DNA of 64,000 bases from Sindora glabra (Eukaryota; Streptophyta; Magnoliopsida; Fabales; Fabaceae). Below, in pieces: positions 49,560 to 61,110 of the stretch. The notes below the pieces were generated by a model. That model was given only the letters and a program-made list of their open reading frames with translations. It was not told the origin of the DNA and did no database searches. The translations under genes and the position numbers were made by a program. The DNA is taken from positions 15,652,713 to 15,716,712 of the forward strand of contig CM035234.1 of NCBI GenBank assembly GCA_020226215.1, read 5' to 3'. The stretch's first letter is position 1. Each line of letters opens with the position of its first letter.

Positions 49560-50195
49560 TATAAAATTTATTATAAAGTAAACTAAATAATTATTTAATA
49601 ATAAAAATATACTATGCATCAAAATATTCAAAAATTATAAACATTTTATTTATTTTTTAATATAGGTACCAAAATAATTTAATGAATTAAAATATTTAAA
49701 ATATAAAATTTGATACTGTCGATATTTTTTACATAAATTAAAATTAAAACATTGAAAATATAAAAATATTTATATTTTTTAAGATAATAAGTAACTTTTA
49801 TATAAAAATGAAAATTTTATAACACAATTTTTATCAATATATTTTTTTATATTTGTAACGTATAAAGTATATAAAATAATATAAAATTTTCATAAAATTA
49901 CATCTTTTATAAAAATATTTTAAAAAATTTTAAATATTTTCAAAATACATATCAAAACATTATCTTGTAAATCATTTTAAAGAAATTATCATTTTAATTA
50001 AATTTATTAATTTAAATAGTTTTTAAATAATAATTTGTAATATTATAATACTTAAAACGGTAATATTAGTATAAAATAAGGGACAAAAGTCAACATCCCA
50101 TAACTTTTAAGAGAGATTTATACAGTCTTTAAAAATAAAGAAGAGATCAATGAATTATGCCTAAACTTCAAAAATAAATAAATAAAATTTACACT
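49560..50195. repeat. R2-family half-element inside the left arm
   Basis: This segment resembles the right half of the foldback element at 11.3-12.9 kb: accaaaataattgaatg-like, then aaataaaaattttat, ttgtaa-tataaagtatat, catatcaaaacattatcttg-aaatcatt, taatacttaaa, and a gaattatgcctaaacttca end. Its mirror copy is in the right arm, so it was present before the arms were duplicated. Confidence 0.5.
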
Positions 50196-52757
50196 ATTAA
50201 AAATAATAGATTATTTAAATTTCGAAATTGACTTCTTAACTATTTATTTAAGTCGAGTACTATCCTCTATGTATAATATATGCAAGGATGGAATTAGATA
50301 GAATTAGATAGAAAAATAAGTGGTTTGACCTTTAAACCTCCACCAATTCTCATATATTATATTATATTATAAACTTTTTAATTAATTTTTGTAAAAAACA
50401 AACATTAACCCTTCAAAAATTTTACACATTTCTTTTAAATATTGTATATTTTTTGAATGATATATTTAATTCTATGTTTATAAAATTTTAATAGTAAATA
50501 AATTATTTTTATTTTATTGTAATAAAACATTATTATAACTTGTATTATTTTTAAATAAAAATACAAAAAAATTAATTGTAAAATTTTTTCTAAGATATTT
50601 ATATATGTGTAAATTTGATTTAAAAAAATTATGTAGTTTTGTCCCTAAATTTACCCACTTTCATCCATTTACTTGCATAAAAAGTAAGATCTGAATAATT
50701 GAAAGATATTGCATCAGTAAAATTAATACGAAACAAAATGAAAAATATACTTTATTTGTATAGGCATGGTTAAGTTTCTCTTTTCCTATTTAAAATGGGG
50801 GAAATTTTGTAATTTAACTTAAGTCATCCATGCATTGTCACTTGCGTAATCAATGTTTAATGATACAAATTATAAATAATAAGTGCTAATTACTCAATTT
50901 AATTATCTTATAGGTTTGTCAATTTTATAAATTCAAGTTTAGTTTTGTTAAGTTTAGTTGAATTAATATATAATATTATTTGAAAACTGTCTTTTCAGAT
51001 ATTTTCATTTGATCTTAAAATTTTGTATATTTACATCTAATAATTTATTTTTTTAATAATTTTAAAAAATTAACAAAATTATGAGATCTTTAAATGGAAA
51101 GATTACACAAATGAGTAAAATGGCACAAACTTTAAATGACTCTCTTTACACATGAAATTATTAAAGGGTAAAATGAAACATAACCATACCTCAAGCAAGT
51201 AAAATGTATTTCCTCTTAATAAATAAATAATTCAAGTGAGACATTGAATGATAATTTGATTTTATAATGATAACACATTTTATAATGATAACACTTGGAA
51301 TAAGAAATAACTGTATAATGATAACACATTTTATTACTATCATAAATAATTTGAATTAATAAAAATAATTTTGTAGTAAATGCAATTACTTGTTAGATCT
51401 CGATTTTATTTACAATTATTATTTTATTTGTACTAGTAAGGTTTTCAGTTAAAGAGAATAGGTACTACCGCAAAAATTAATTAATTAAATATTAGATCAT
51501 TTAACAAAATTCTACACTAGAATTTTATTTTCAAAATATTTTATATTACAAACTTTTACATTAGAATTTTGTGATAAATTCAACAGTTTATATTAAATAG
51601 ATAATTCTGAATACCAAATTTTCAATAATAAAGTTTGTAGTGTATAAATAATTTTGCAATTAATAATTTTACAGTCAATAAAACTTACATAATTCATAAA
51701 ATTTGAATCAGAACTACACTGAATATAATCAATCATTCATTAACATGAATATGATTCAATATGTATGACTTCCAAAATAGTATATTAGTTCAACACAATA
51801 TTCCAAATCATCGACAAATTATATTGAAACATAATTTCCTATCAATTGACATTGAAGACTCCCCATCTCTTATTTATCTTGACTGTGATATAAATCCTGA
51901 ACTTCTTCTTGTGTGATTTCCTTTCACTTAGAAACTCTCATCATAAAGATTATTTTCCCATATTTATGAAATATAATTTGACCTATAGATCGGTAAACTT
52001 TTTCTATATCAAATATCATTTAACAACTAATATAAAATTTTAACATTCCTATCTAGATTATTCTTGATCAGAAAATAATGCATATATAAATGCTAATCAG
52101 TAGATGAATTGACAATTATGTATGAAATTTGACATAGATAATTCTAGAATTAATATTCATTAAAAGCAATATATATTAATATTTTTATGATAAAAACATA
52201 TAATCAAAACTTTCACCTTGAAAACCAAACATAAAAAACTACCTCCTACAAATAGATTAATACGTAATGACATAACATTGAAGTAGCTTTAAATATATAC
52301 AAGGAATGTTACTTCTTTCATCGTAATAAAAAATGATCTGATTGAAACTTAATAAGATTAAATATATTTTTAAATTTCAATGAAAGTGATTGATTCTAAC
52401 AAATATCTATAGTTCATGCAATATATCAATATAAAAATGTGACCAATCAAGTTTGATAAGATTAAAATAAAAGTAAAAATGCATAACTCAATTGAAACTA
52501 TCCTAAACAAATAAGGATTGGAATTGTAATTTTCTTAAAAAAAATTTATAAGAATTAATAATAATTTAAATCCCTTCTACAGTAAGAAAAGTAAATTATA
52601 ATTTTTTACGTGTATCAGTTTTGCCACATTAGTGATCATTGAAATCTCCTTAATCAAAACCTTCTACATTGTACCCAATTTCATCAATAGTTTATACTTT
52701 AACCTTACACTCTACAAATAAAAGCAAAATTATACAACAAAATAATTTCTACTTTAT

Positions 52758-53063
52758 ATGATTATAAATTATTCTTTCAACCACACAAACCAATTAATTA
52801 AATATAAAATTATTCTACACGTTACCGTATATAACATATCTAACATATATCTCCATTTTCCAACTAAACACACAAAAATGTTACACCTAATGTTCAAAGT
52901 CATTTCTTATATGATTATAAATTATTCTTTCAACCACTTAAACCAATTAATTAAATATAAAATTATTCTACACATTACTGTATATAACATATATAACATA
53001 TATCTCCATTTTCCAACTAAACACACAAAAATGTTACACCTAATGTTCAAAGTCATTTCTTGT
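52758..53063. repeat. 153-bp tandem duplication in the left arm
   Basis: Units 52,758-52,910 and 52,911-53,063 are nearly identical (for example ccacacaaacc against ccacttaaacc). The unit length is a multiple of three, which leaves a chance 115-codon frame open across both. The right arm has a single copy at the mirror position, so the duplication is later than the arms. Confidence 0.88.
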
Positions 53064-53639
53064 ATGAACAATTCAATTCTATTTTCTTTTACCAACATAA
53101 AATAACTCTCTTACAGTAACAACTCAAAAATTATTATATTTGCAATTTCAACATAACAATTGCATTTCATTTAACTCATATATTTGCAATATGATAGAAA
53201 ATTAGATTTGATAAATTACAAAGCAAAAAGACTAACTTTACCTGAAGTGAAATAAAAATTTGACCAACTTTCAAATCCAAAAATTGTATACAGTTAGAAG
53301 GAATAAATTTGCAAAACATATAACAAACTTTAAAACTCTTTTCTGAAATATAAAAGTAAAAAATAAATTTAAAATATAATTATCTCTGCACTTCAAATTA
53401 GATCGATGTGCAAATTCTTCCTTAATTAAGTTTTGCATTAACATAGATAAAAATTTTGGTTGTATAACCCATATATTCTTTGTTATATTACCAAAATCTA
53501 TACACTAAAATCGAAATAAAACTTATGAGAAGAATTAATAAACAACTACTAGTATTAAATAGAAAATTAAATAACTTCATTATATCTCTACTACAGTGCT
53601 TACTAGTATTGATCTTTGTAATATACCAACAAACTTCTA

Positions 53640-54300
53640 TAATACGAAATATACTTCCTTTCCAGAATAAAGAGTTGATTATTGTCTCATCTCTGTTTCT
53701 TTGTTCTTTAGGAAGTTGTATATCTCTTTCATGGCCAAATTATGCTCAGATTTGGATACAAAGTATTTTCAATAATCTGATTCAAGATTCTTCTTACATT
53801 CTTGAATAATAATCTCATCCCAAACTCTCTTTAACATTTGGCTGAAATAAACGTAATATATCATATTTGTCGAATGACTGAACAAAAACTTATTCAAAAA
53901 TAATAATAAATTTACAATTTGATTGTTTAAGCATATGACAGTGTGATAAATCATCCGATCCCTATGAAAATCTTAAGAGTATAATTAACTTTAAAATTCA
54001 AATAAGGTAAATTATACAAAAAATATACATATTACCATGTATTTTCTTTTAAATATTGTAATAGGAGTTCAATATCTTCTGAAAGCCTATCATTGGAAGA
54101 CATTTCTATTAATGCTCTGAAACTGTCTATGTTTTATTTACATATTTCATCGATGAGTGTTTTTTTCATCTTAGAACTTTTTTCAGATATTAACTTAAAT
54201 TTTTTTCCTTATATCTTGACATTCTCAATACTTATACTACAAACACAATTCTTCTCGTATGAGATTGTTATTTTCCTTAATACGTTCCTGCCATTTTGTT
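53640..54300 (-). pseudogene. Coding-like relic in the left arm (broken)
   Basis: On the minus strand, from an acceptor-like TAG at about 54,301, the sequence reads as a lysine-rich peptide matching the right-arm relic (SIENVKI, LISEKSSKMKKTLIDEI, FRALIEM, LLQYLKEN) but with stops after SIENVKI and after DEICK. Further on (about 53,830-53,680) a second block reads VWDEIIIQECKKNLESDY, a TGA, then KYFVSKSEHNLAMKEIYNFLK. I do not recognise the family. Agreement with the right arm at the protein level suggests a real former gene or transposon ORF. Confidence 0.4.
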
Positions 54301-54946
54301 CTAGGAAAAATGAGAAGAAAGTTTAGAAAATGAAATAATTTAATTGTAATGAAAGAATTGATATAAATATATTAAAGAGAAAACTCAGTCATTATACTAT
54401 TTTTGTACTATCCTCTATTTTTTTAATAAAATTTATTTCTTTATATTAAAAAGAATTGGTTATACATATAAACTTCTTCAAAAGATTATGACCAATCATT
54501 GTGAGTCGTAGAACTACATTTGTAAATACACCTCCTAAGTCATTAACAATGCCAACCCATTTAACATACTTCAATTATCTAAAATTTTAAAAACTATAAG
54601 GTGTAAGAGAAAATTGAGCCTCAATAAAAAGTCAATAAAATTTTTAAAAATAATTAAGAGAAAGAGAGATTTTACCATCTTTTCTAGATCATAGGTGCCT
54701 TTTTTGGAATTTATAATAGTGTTCTCCTATTTTTCTAAGAAGAAGGTAGGGATGTAAATGTTCATGGACCGGTTCAAGCAAATGGAAAGAAGCATAATTT
54801 ATTTTACTATATTAGTGCTATGAAGTAAAAAAGTGTGCTTAGAGAATTGTAAGTGAATTAGTTAGATTGCTAACAGATACTCTAACAAAATATAGAATAA
54901 CATATCTATTATGACCATAAACAAATAAAAATTAAGGAAAAAAGTA

Positions 54947-54966
54947 ATTGGAACAACTAGATTTTT
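54947..54966. other. Centre (spacer) of the giant inverted repeat
   Basis: A 20-bp unpaired spacer lies between the arms. The last paired block reads attaaggaaaaaagta on the left and ttactccttcccttaat on the right. Such a short spacer would let a transcript, or single-stranded DNA, fold into one continuous hairpin. Confidence 0.75.
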
Positions 54967-55608
54967 TACTCCTTCCCTTAATTTTTATTTGTCTGTGGAT
55001 TATAATAAATATGTTATTTTATATTTTGTTAGAATATTTGTTAGCAATCTAACTATTTTACTTACAATTATCTAGTACACTTCTTTACTTGCTAGCACTA
55101 ATACAATAAAATAAATTATACTTCTTTCTATTTGTTTGAACATGTCCTGTAAACATCTACATCCCCACCTTCTTTTTAAAAAAAATAAGAGAAGCATCAT
55201 TATAAACTTCTAGAAAGGCACATAAGGCCCAGAGAAGATAGAAAAATATATCTCTCTCTCTCTATTATTTTTAAAAATTTTATTGACTTTGTATTGAGAC
55301 TCAATTTTCTCTCCCACCTTATAATTTTTAAATTTCGGGTAATTAAATATGTTGAATGGGTTGGCATTATTCATGACTTAAGAGGTATATTTATAAATAT
55401 AGTTCTATAACTCACAATAATTGGTCGTAATCTTTTAAAGCAACTTATATATATAACTAATTCTTTTTAATATAAAAAAATTATTAAGAAAATAGAGGAT
55501 AGTACAAAAAAGTATAAGAGTTGAGTTTTCTCTTTAAGCTATTCATATCAATTCTTTCATTACAATTAAATTATCTCATTTTCTAAATTTTCTTTCCACT
55601 TTTTCTAG

Positions 55609-55886
55609 GACAAAATGACAAAAATGTATTAAGAAAAATAGTAACCACATACAAAAAGAATTATGCTTGTGACATAAGTATTGAAAATGTCAAGATACAA
55701 GGAGAAAAGTTTGAATTAATATCTGAAAAAAGTTCTAAGATGAAAAAGACACTCATCGATAAAATATATAAAGAAAATATAGACAACTTCAGAGCATTAA
55801 TGGAAATGCTTTCTCATGGTAGGCTTTCGAAAAATGTTGGACTCCCATTGCAATATTTAAAAGAAAATATATGGCAATACATATAA
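55609..55886 (+). pseudogene. Coding-like relic in the right arm (91 codons open)
   Basis: After a good acceptor (CACTTTTTCTAG, ending 55,608) a frame stays open for 91 codons to a TAA at 55,884-55,886. It includes DISIENVKIQGEKFELISEK, SSKMKKTLIDKIYKENID and RLSKNVGLPLQYLKENIW. There is no ATG at its start, so it would be an internal exon. A second block at about 56,084-56,200 (LPIQECKKNPKSDY, TGA, KYLIPKLKQNLTMKE) aligns with the left-arm relic and shares the same stop in place of an expected Trp. The product is unknown. Both arms place this reading direction outward from the centre. Confidence 0.4.
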
Positions 55887-58623
55887 TTTTTTTTATATAA
55901 TTTACCTTATTTGAATTTTAAAGTTAATTATAGTTTTAAAATTTTCATAGGAATTGGACGATCTATCACACTACCACATAGTCAGACAATCAAATTACAA
56001 ATGAATTATTATTTCTGAGTGAGTTTTTATTCAGTCATTCGATGAATGTGACAGATTATGTTTATTTTAACTAAACTTTGGAGAGTGTTTGAGATGAAAT
56101 TGCCTATTCAAGAATGTAAGAAAAATCCTAAATCAGATTATTGAAAATACTTAATACCCAAACTTAAGCAAAATCTAACCATGAAAGAAGGTCTATAACT
56201 TCTTAAAAAATAAGGAAACAAAGATGGGACAACAATCAACTCTTTATTCTGGAAAGGGATGCATTTTGTATCGTAGAAGTTTGTTGATCTATTACAAAGA
56301 GCAATGCTGGTAGCACTGTAGTGGAAATATGATGAAAATATTTAATTTTTTATTTAATATTAGTAGTTATTTACTTATTCTTTTTACAATTTTATTTCGA
56401 TTTTAGTATATAGATTTTGGTAATATAACAAAGAATATATGAGTTATACAGCCAAAACTTTTGTCTATGTTAATGCAAAACCTAAATAAGGAAGAATTTA
56501 TACATCGGCCTAATCTAAAGTAGAGATGTAACCATATTTTAAATTTATTTTTTACTTCTGTATTTGAGAAAAGAATTTAAAATTTTGTTATGTATTTTAC
56601 AAACTTATTCCTTCTAGTTATATACAATTTCCGGATTTGAATGTTGGTTAAATTTTTGTTTACTTCAAGTAAAGTTGATTCTTTTAAACTTTGTAACTTA
56701 TCAAATCTAACTTTTTATTATATTGCAAATATATGAGTCAAATAAAATACAATTATTATGTTGAAATTGCAGATATGGTAATTCTTGGGTTGTTACTATA
56801 AGAGAGTTATTTTATATTGATAAAGAAAAATAAAACTAAATTATTTGTACAGGAAATAGCTTTAAATATTAGGTATAATATTTGTGTATTTAATTGAAAA
56901 TTAGATATATAAGTTAAATATGTTATATACGATAATGTGTAAAATATAATAATCTTATACTTAATGAACGGGTTTGTGTGATTGTAAAGAATAATTTATA
57001 ATCATGTAAAGTAGGAATTATTTTATTATATAATTTTACTTTTGTTTGTAAGGTGTCAGGTAAAAGTATAAATCATTGACAGAATTGGATACAATATAGA
57101 AGGATTTCGTTAAAGAAATTTCAATGATGGCCAATGCGACAAAATTGATACATATAAAAAATTATAATTTACTTTTCTTGCCCTAAAAAAGTTTTAAGGT
57201 ATTATCAATTCTTATAAAAAAAATTTTAAGAAAATTACAATTCCAACACTATTTGTTTGGAATAATTTCCTTTGAATTATACATTTTTACTTTTATTTTA
57301 ATCTTATCAAACTAGATTGATCACATTTTCATACTGATATATTGCATCGAATTATAAATATTTCTTAGAATCAATCACTTCCATTGGAATTTCAAAATAT
57401 ATTTAATCCTATTAAGTTTCAATCAGACCATTCTCTATTATGATGAAAGAAGTAACATTCCTTATATATATTTAAAATTGCTTAATATTATGTCATTACG
57501 TGCTAATCTATTCGTCAGAGATAGCTTTTTATACTTTATTTTCAAAGCGAAAGTTTTGATTATAAATTTTTATCATAAAAATGTTAATATATATTGTTTT
57601 AATAAATATTAATTCTAAAATTATCTATATCAAATTCCATACATAATTATCCACTCATTTAGTGATTGACATCTATATATGCATTGTTTCTGACCAAGCA
57701 TGATGTAAATAAAGGTTAAAATTTTATACTAGTTGTTTAATGGTATTTGATGTAGAAAAACTTTATTGATCTGCAAGTTAAATTATATTTCACAAACATG
57801 AGAGAACAATCCTTATGATGAAAGGTTCTTAGTGAAAAGAAGTCACATAAAAAGAAGTTAAGGTTTATATTACAATCAAGATAAATAAGAGATGGAGAGT
57901 CTTCAATGCCAATTGATGAGAAATTATGTTTCAATATGATTTGTTATAATTTGGAACATTATATTGAACTAATATATTATTTTGGAGGTCATCTGTGTTA
58001 AGTCATATTCATGTTGATGAATAATTAATTGTATTTAGTGCAATTTCGACTCAAATTCTATGAATTATGCAAGTTTTATTAACTGCAAAATTATTGATTG
58101 CAAAATTATCTATACACTATAGAATTTATTATTGCAAATTTGTTATCCAAAATTTTTTATATAATGCAAAATTATCAATTTACCATGAAACTCTAATATA
58201 AAAATTTGCAATATAAAACATCTTGAGAACATAACTCTAGTACAAAATTTTACTAAATGACCTAACATTTAATTAATCAATTTTTGTGGTAGTATTCATT
58301 CCTCCTAACTAAAAACCTCATTAACATAAATAAAATAACAATTACAAATAAAACTAATAAGCAATTGCATCTACTATAAAACTTTCCTTACTAGTTCAGA
58401 TTACTTATGATAATAATAAAATATATTATTCTTATATAATTACCTCTTATACTAAGATAAAGGAATGCTACACTCAATTAAACTATAATTTAATGTCTCA
58501 CTTGGTATTATTTATTTTTTTTAAGAAAAAAAACATTTTATTCACTTAAAGTATGGTTAAGTTTCATGTTACCCTTTAGTAGTTTCATATGTAATGAGAG
58601 TCATTCTACAATTTGTGTCATTT

Positions 58624-59247
58624 TTAGGGGTGCAAACGAGTCGAGCCGAGCCGAGCCGAGCCGAGCCGAGCCGAACCAAATATCTGCATGCTCAAACTCA
58701 AACTTGACAATATTAAAAAAGCTCGAGCTCAAAGCTCGAATTAATCAACCTTAAAAAAGTCGAACTTAAGTTCAAATTTAATTCAAATACAAGTTTAATC
58801 GAACTTATCTGAATTTAAACGAATTTTAAATTTCTTACTCTAAATTTCTAATCAAACCTAAGTATTTGAGCTCAAACTCGAGCCTAAGTTTTATTTGAAC
58901 TAAAACAATTTTAAATGAACTTATATGAGCTTAAAAGGGCCTAAAAGAATTTAGTGAGTTGTTTTATATTTACATGATATATAATATACAAGCTTAAATG
59001 AGTTGACTTAGTAAATTTTTTATATTTGCATTATATATAATATAAAAAATAAAAATATATTTTATATTAAGCTTCGTTTAGGATTGTAAACAATTCGAAC
59101 CAAGCAATAAAAAACTCAAGCTTAGATCGTTTAATAAATGAGCTTAACCCATTTTGGCTTGATTCGTTAAAATTCGAACTCGAATCAAACTTTTTACAAA
59201 TCGATCTCAAGCTACTCGTGAATAGCTCAATTCGTTTGCACCCCTAA
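58624..59247. mobile_element. hAT-like non-autonomous element, 624 bp
   Basis: The ends are inverted repeats: TTAGGGGTGCAAACGA is identical at both termini, with partial matching beyond. The flanks tcattt (58,618-58,623) and tcactt (59,248-59,253) look like a target duplication with one mismatch. The mirror position in the left arm (near 51,126) is an empty site reading ccattttactcat on the complement. The interior is rich in gagctcgagctc-type words and has no transposase. Confidence 0.75.
58641..58676. repeat. (GAGCC)n microsatellite at the left end of the hAT-like element
   Basis: About seven near-perfect copies of a GAGCC pentamer form the most GC-rich spot in the surrounding 15 kb. It is probably an expansion of words natural to this element family. 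Confidence 0.9.
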
Positions 59248-59634
59248 TCACTTTGCTCATTTGTGTAATTTTTTCCATTTAAAGCTCTTATAATTTTGTT
59301 ATTTTTTTTAAATTATAAAAATAATTGTAAATATGCAAAATTTTAGAATCAAATGAAAATACGTGAAAAGATAAAATTTTCAAATAATATTGCAGATCAC
59401 TTAAATTAAATGCTCTCAATAAACACATTAGATTGAGTGATATGCACATATTATTGATAATTTGTGTCATTAAACATAGATTACACAAGTAAATAAAGGA
59501 TGGATGGCTTAAATTAAACCGTGTTTTCCCCCACTTTAAATGAGAAAGGCGAAACTCGATTATACCAATATAGAGAAAATGTATTTTTCATTTCATATTG
59601 ATTCTACTGATGCAATATTTTTCAACTATTGGGA

Positions 59635-59972
59635 TTCTATTTTTTATGCAAATAAATGGATACAAATAACTCGGTTATGCCTATACAGATAAAGCATATT
59701 TTTTATTTTGTATTAATTCTACTTATGCAATATTTTTTAACTGTTGATGTTCTATTTTCTATTCAAATAACTGGATGAAAGCACATAAATTTAAGGGTAG
59801 AGGTTCTATTTTTTATGCAAATAAATGAATGCAAATAACTCGGTTATGCCTATACAGATAAAGCATATTTTTTATTTTGTATTAATTCTACTGATACAAT
59901 ATTTTTTAACTGTTGATGTTCTGTTTTCTATTCAAATAACTGGATGAAAGCACATAAATTTAAAGGTAGAAC
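59635..59972. repeat. 169-bp tandem duplication in the right arm
   Basis: The units start ttctatttttta at 59,635 and 59,804 and share tatgcaaataaatg, ataactcggttatgcctatacagataaagc, attaattctact, tttaactgttgatgttct and ctggatgaaagcacataaat. A worn partial third unit precedes them (about 59,555-59,634). The left arm has one unit at 50,640-50,790. Confidence 0.85.
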
Positions 59973-60429
59973 TAGAAATATTTCGAGATTAAATTTACAA
60001 ATATATAAATATCATAGAAAAAAATTTATAACTAATTTTTTATATTTTTTATTTAAAAATAATATAAGCTATGACAATATTTTATCATAACAAAATAAAA
60101 AATAATTTTTTTACTGTTAAAATTTTCTAAATATAGAATTAAATATATTATTCAAAAAATATGCAATATTTAAAAGAAATATATAAAATTTTTAAAAGGT
60201 TAATGTTCAATTTTTAAAAAAATTAATTAAAAAATATATAAAATGATAATATAATATATTACATAAGATTAGAGGAAGGCCATAACCGCTTACCTTTCTA
60301 CCTAATTCTGTCTCTGCATATATTATTATCGTTGCATATATTATACTAAGAGAATAGTGCTCAACTTAATTAAACAATTGAGAAGCTAATTTTAAAATTC
60401 AAACAATATATTATTTTTAATAAAGTAAA

Positions 60430-61110
60430 TTTCATTTATCTCTTCTGAAATTTAGGCATAATTCATTTATTTTTTCTCTATTTTTAAAAACTTCATAAAT
60501 TTTCCTTAGAAATTAAGGAATGTTGGCTTTTTTTTCCCTATTTTATATCAATTTTGCCCTTTTAAGCATTATAACATTACAAATTATTATTTAAAAATTA
60601 TTTAAAATTATAAAGTTAATTAAAATGATAATTCTTTTAAGATGATTTGTAAGATTATGTTTTGATATATATTTTTAAAATATTTAAAACTTTTTAAAAT
60701 ATTTAAAACTTTTTAAAATATTTTTATAAAAGTTGTAACTTTATGAAAATTTTGTAATATTTTATATACTTTACATGTTACAAATATAAAAATATATATA
60801 TTGATCAAAATTGTATTATAAAATTTTTATTTTTATATAAAAGTTACTTAATATCTTATAAAAATATAAATATTTTCAAAAAAATATTTTATTTGTATTT
60901 TTAATATTTTAATTTATTAATTTATGTGAAAAATATCAACAATGTCAAATTTTATATTTTAAATATTTTAATTCATTAAATTATTTTGGTAACTATATTG
61001 AAAAATAAATAAATCATTTATCATTTTTAAATATTTTGATGCATAATATATTTTTATTATTTAAATAACTTTTTAATTTACTTTATAATAAAATTTATAT
61101 CTCAAATTTC
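60430..61110. repeat. R2-family half-element inside the right arm
   Basis: Mirror copy of the segment at 49,560-50,195: ttcagaagagata in complement, then ttatataaaagttactt, atattttaaa and atattttgatgcat-like blocks in the opposite order. Confidence 0.5.

Larger units (their letters stand above)
48913..54946 (+). repeat. Left arm of the giant inverted repeat
   Basis: About 6.03 kb. Arm-specific changes are a (TG)n(TA)n microsatellite at 49,306-49,354, a 153-bp tandem duplication at 52,758-53,063, and a small triplication of tataatgataacacattt-like words at about 51,262-51,342. The coding-like relics on its minus strand contain stops. Confidence 0.9.

Noticed and set aside
52758..53105. A 115-codon plus-strand frame in the left arm
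   Set aside because: It is open only because a 153-bp tandem unit, a multiple of three, was duplicated. The mirror region of the other arm is not open and the composition is of low-complexity AT type.
58566..58754. A 62-codon frame with an AEPSR-type repeat
   Set aside because: The repeat comes from the (GAGCC)n microsatellite in the hAT-like element, so it is not a gene.
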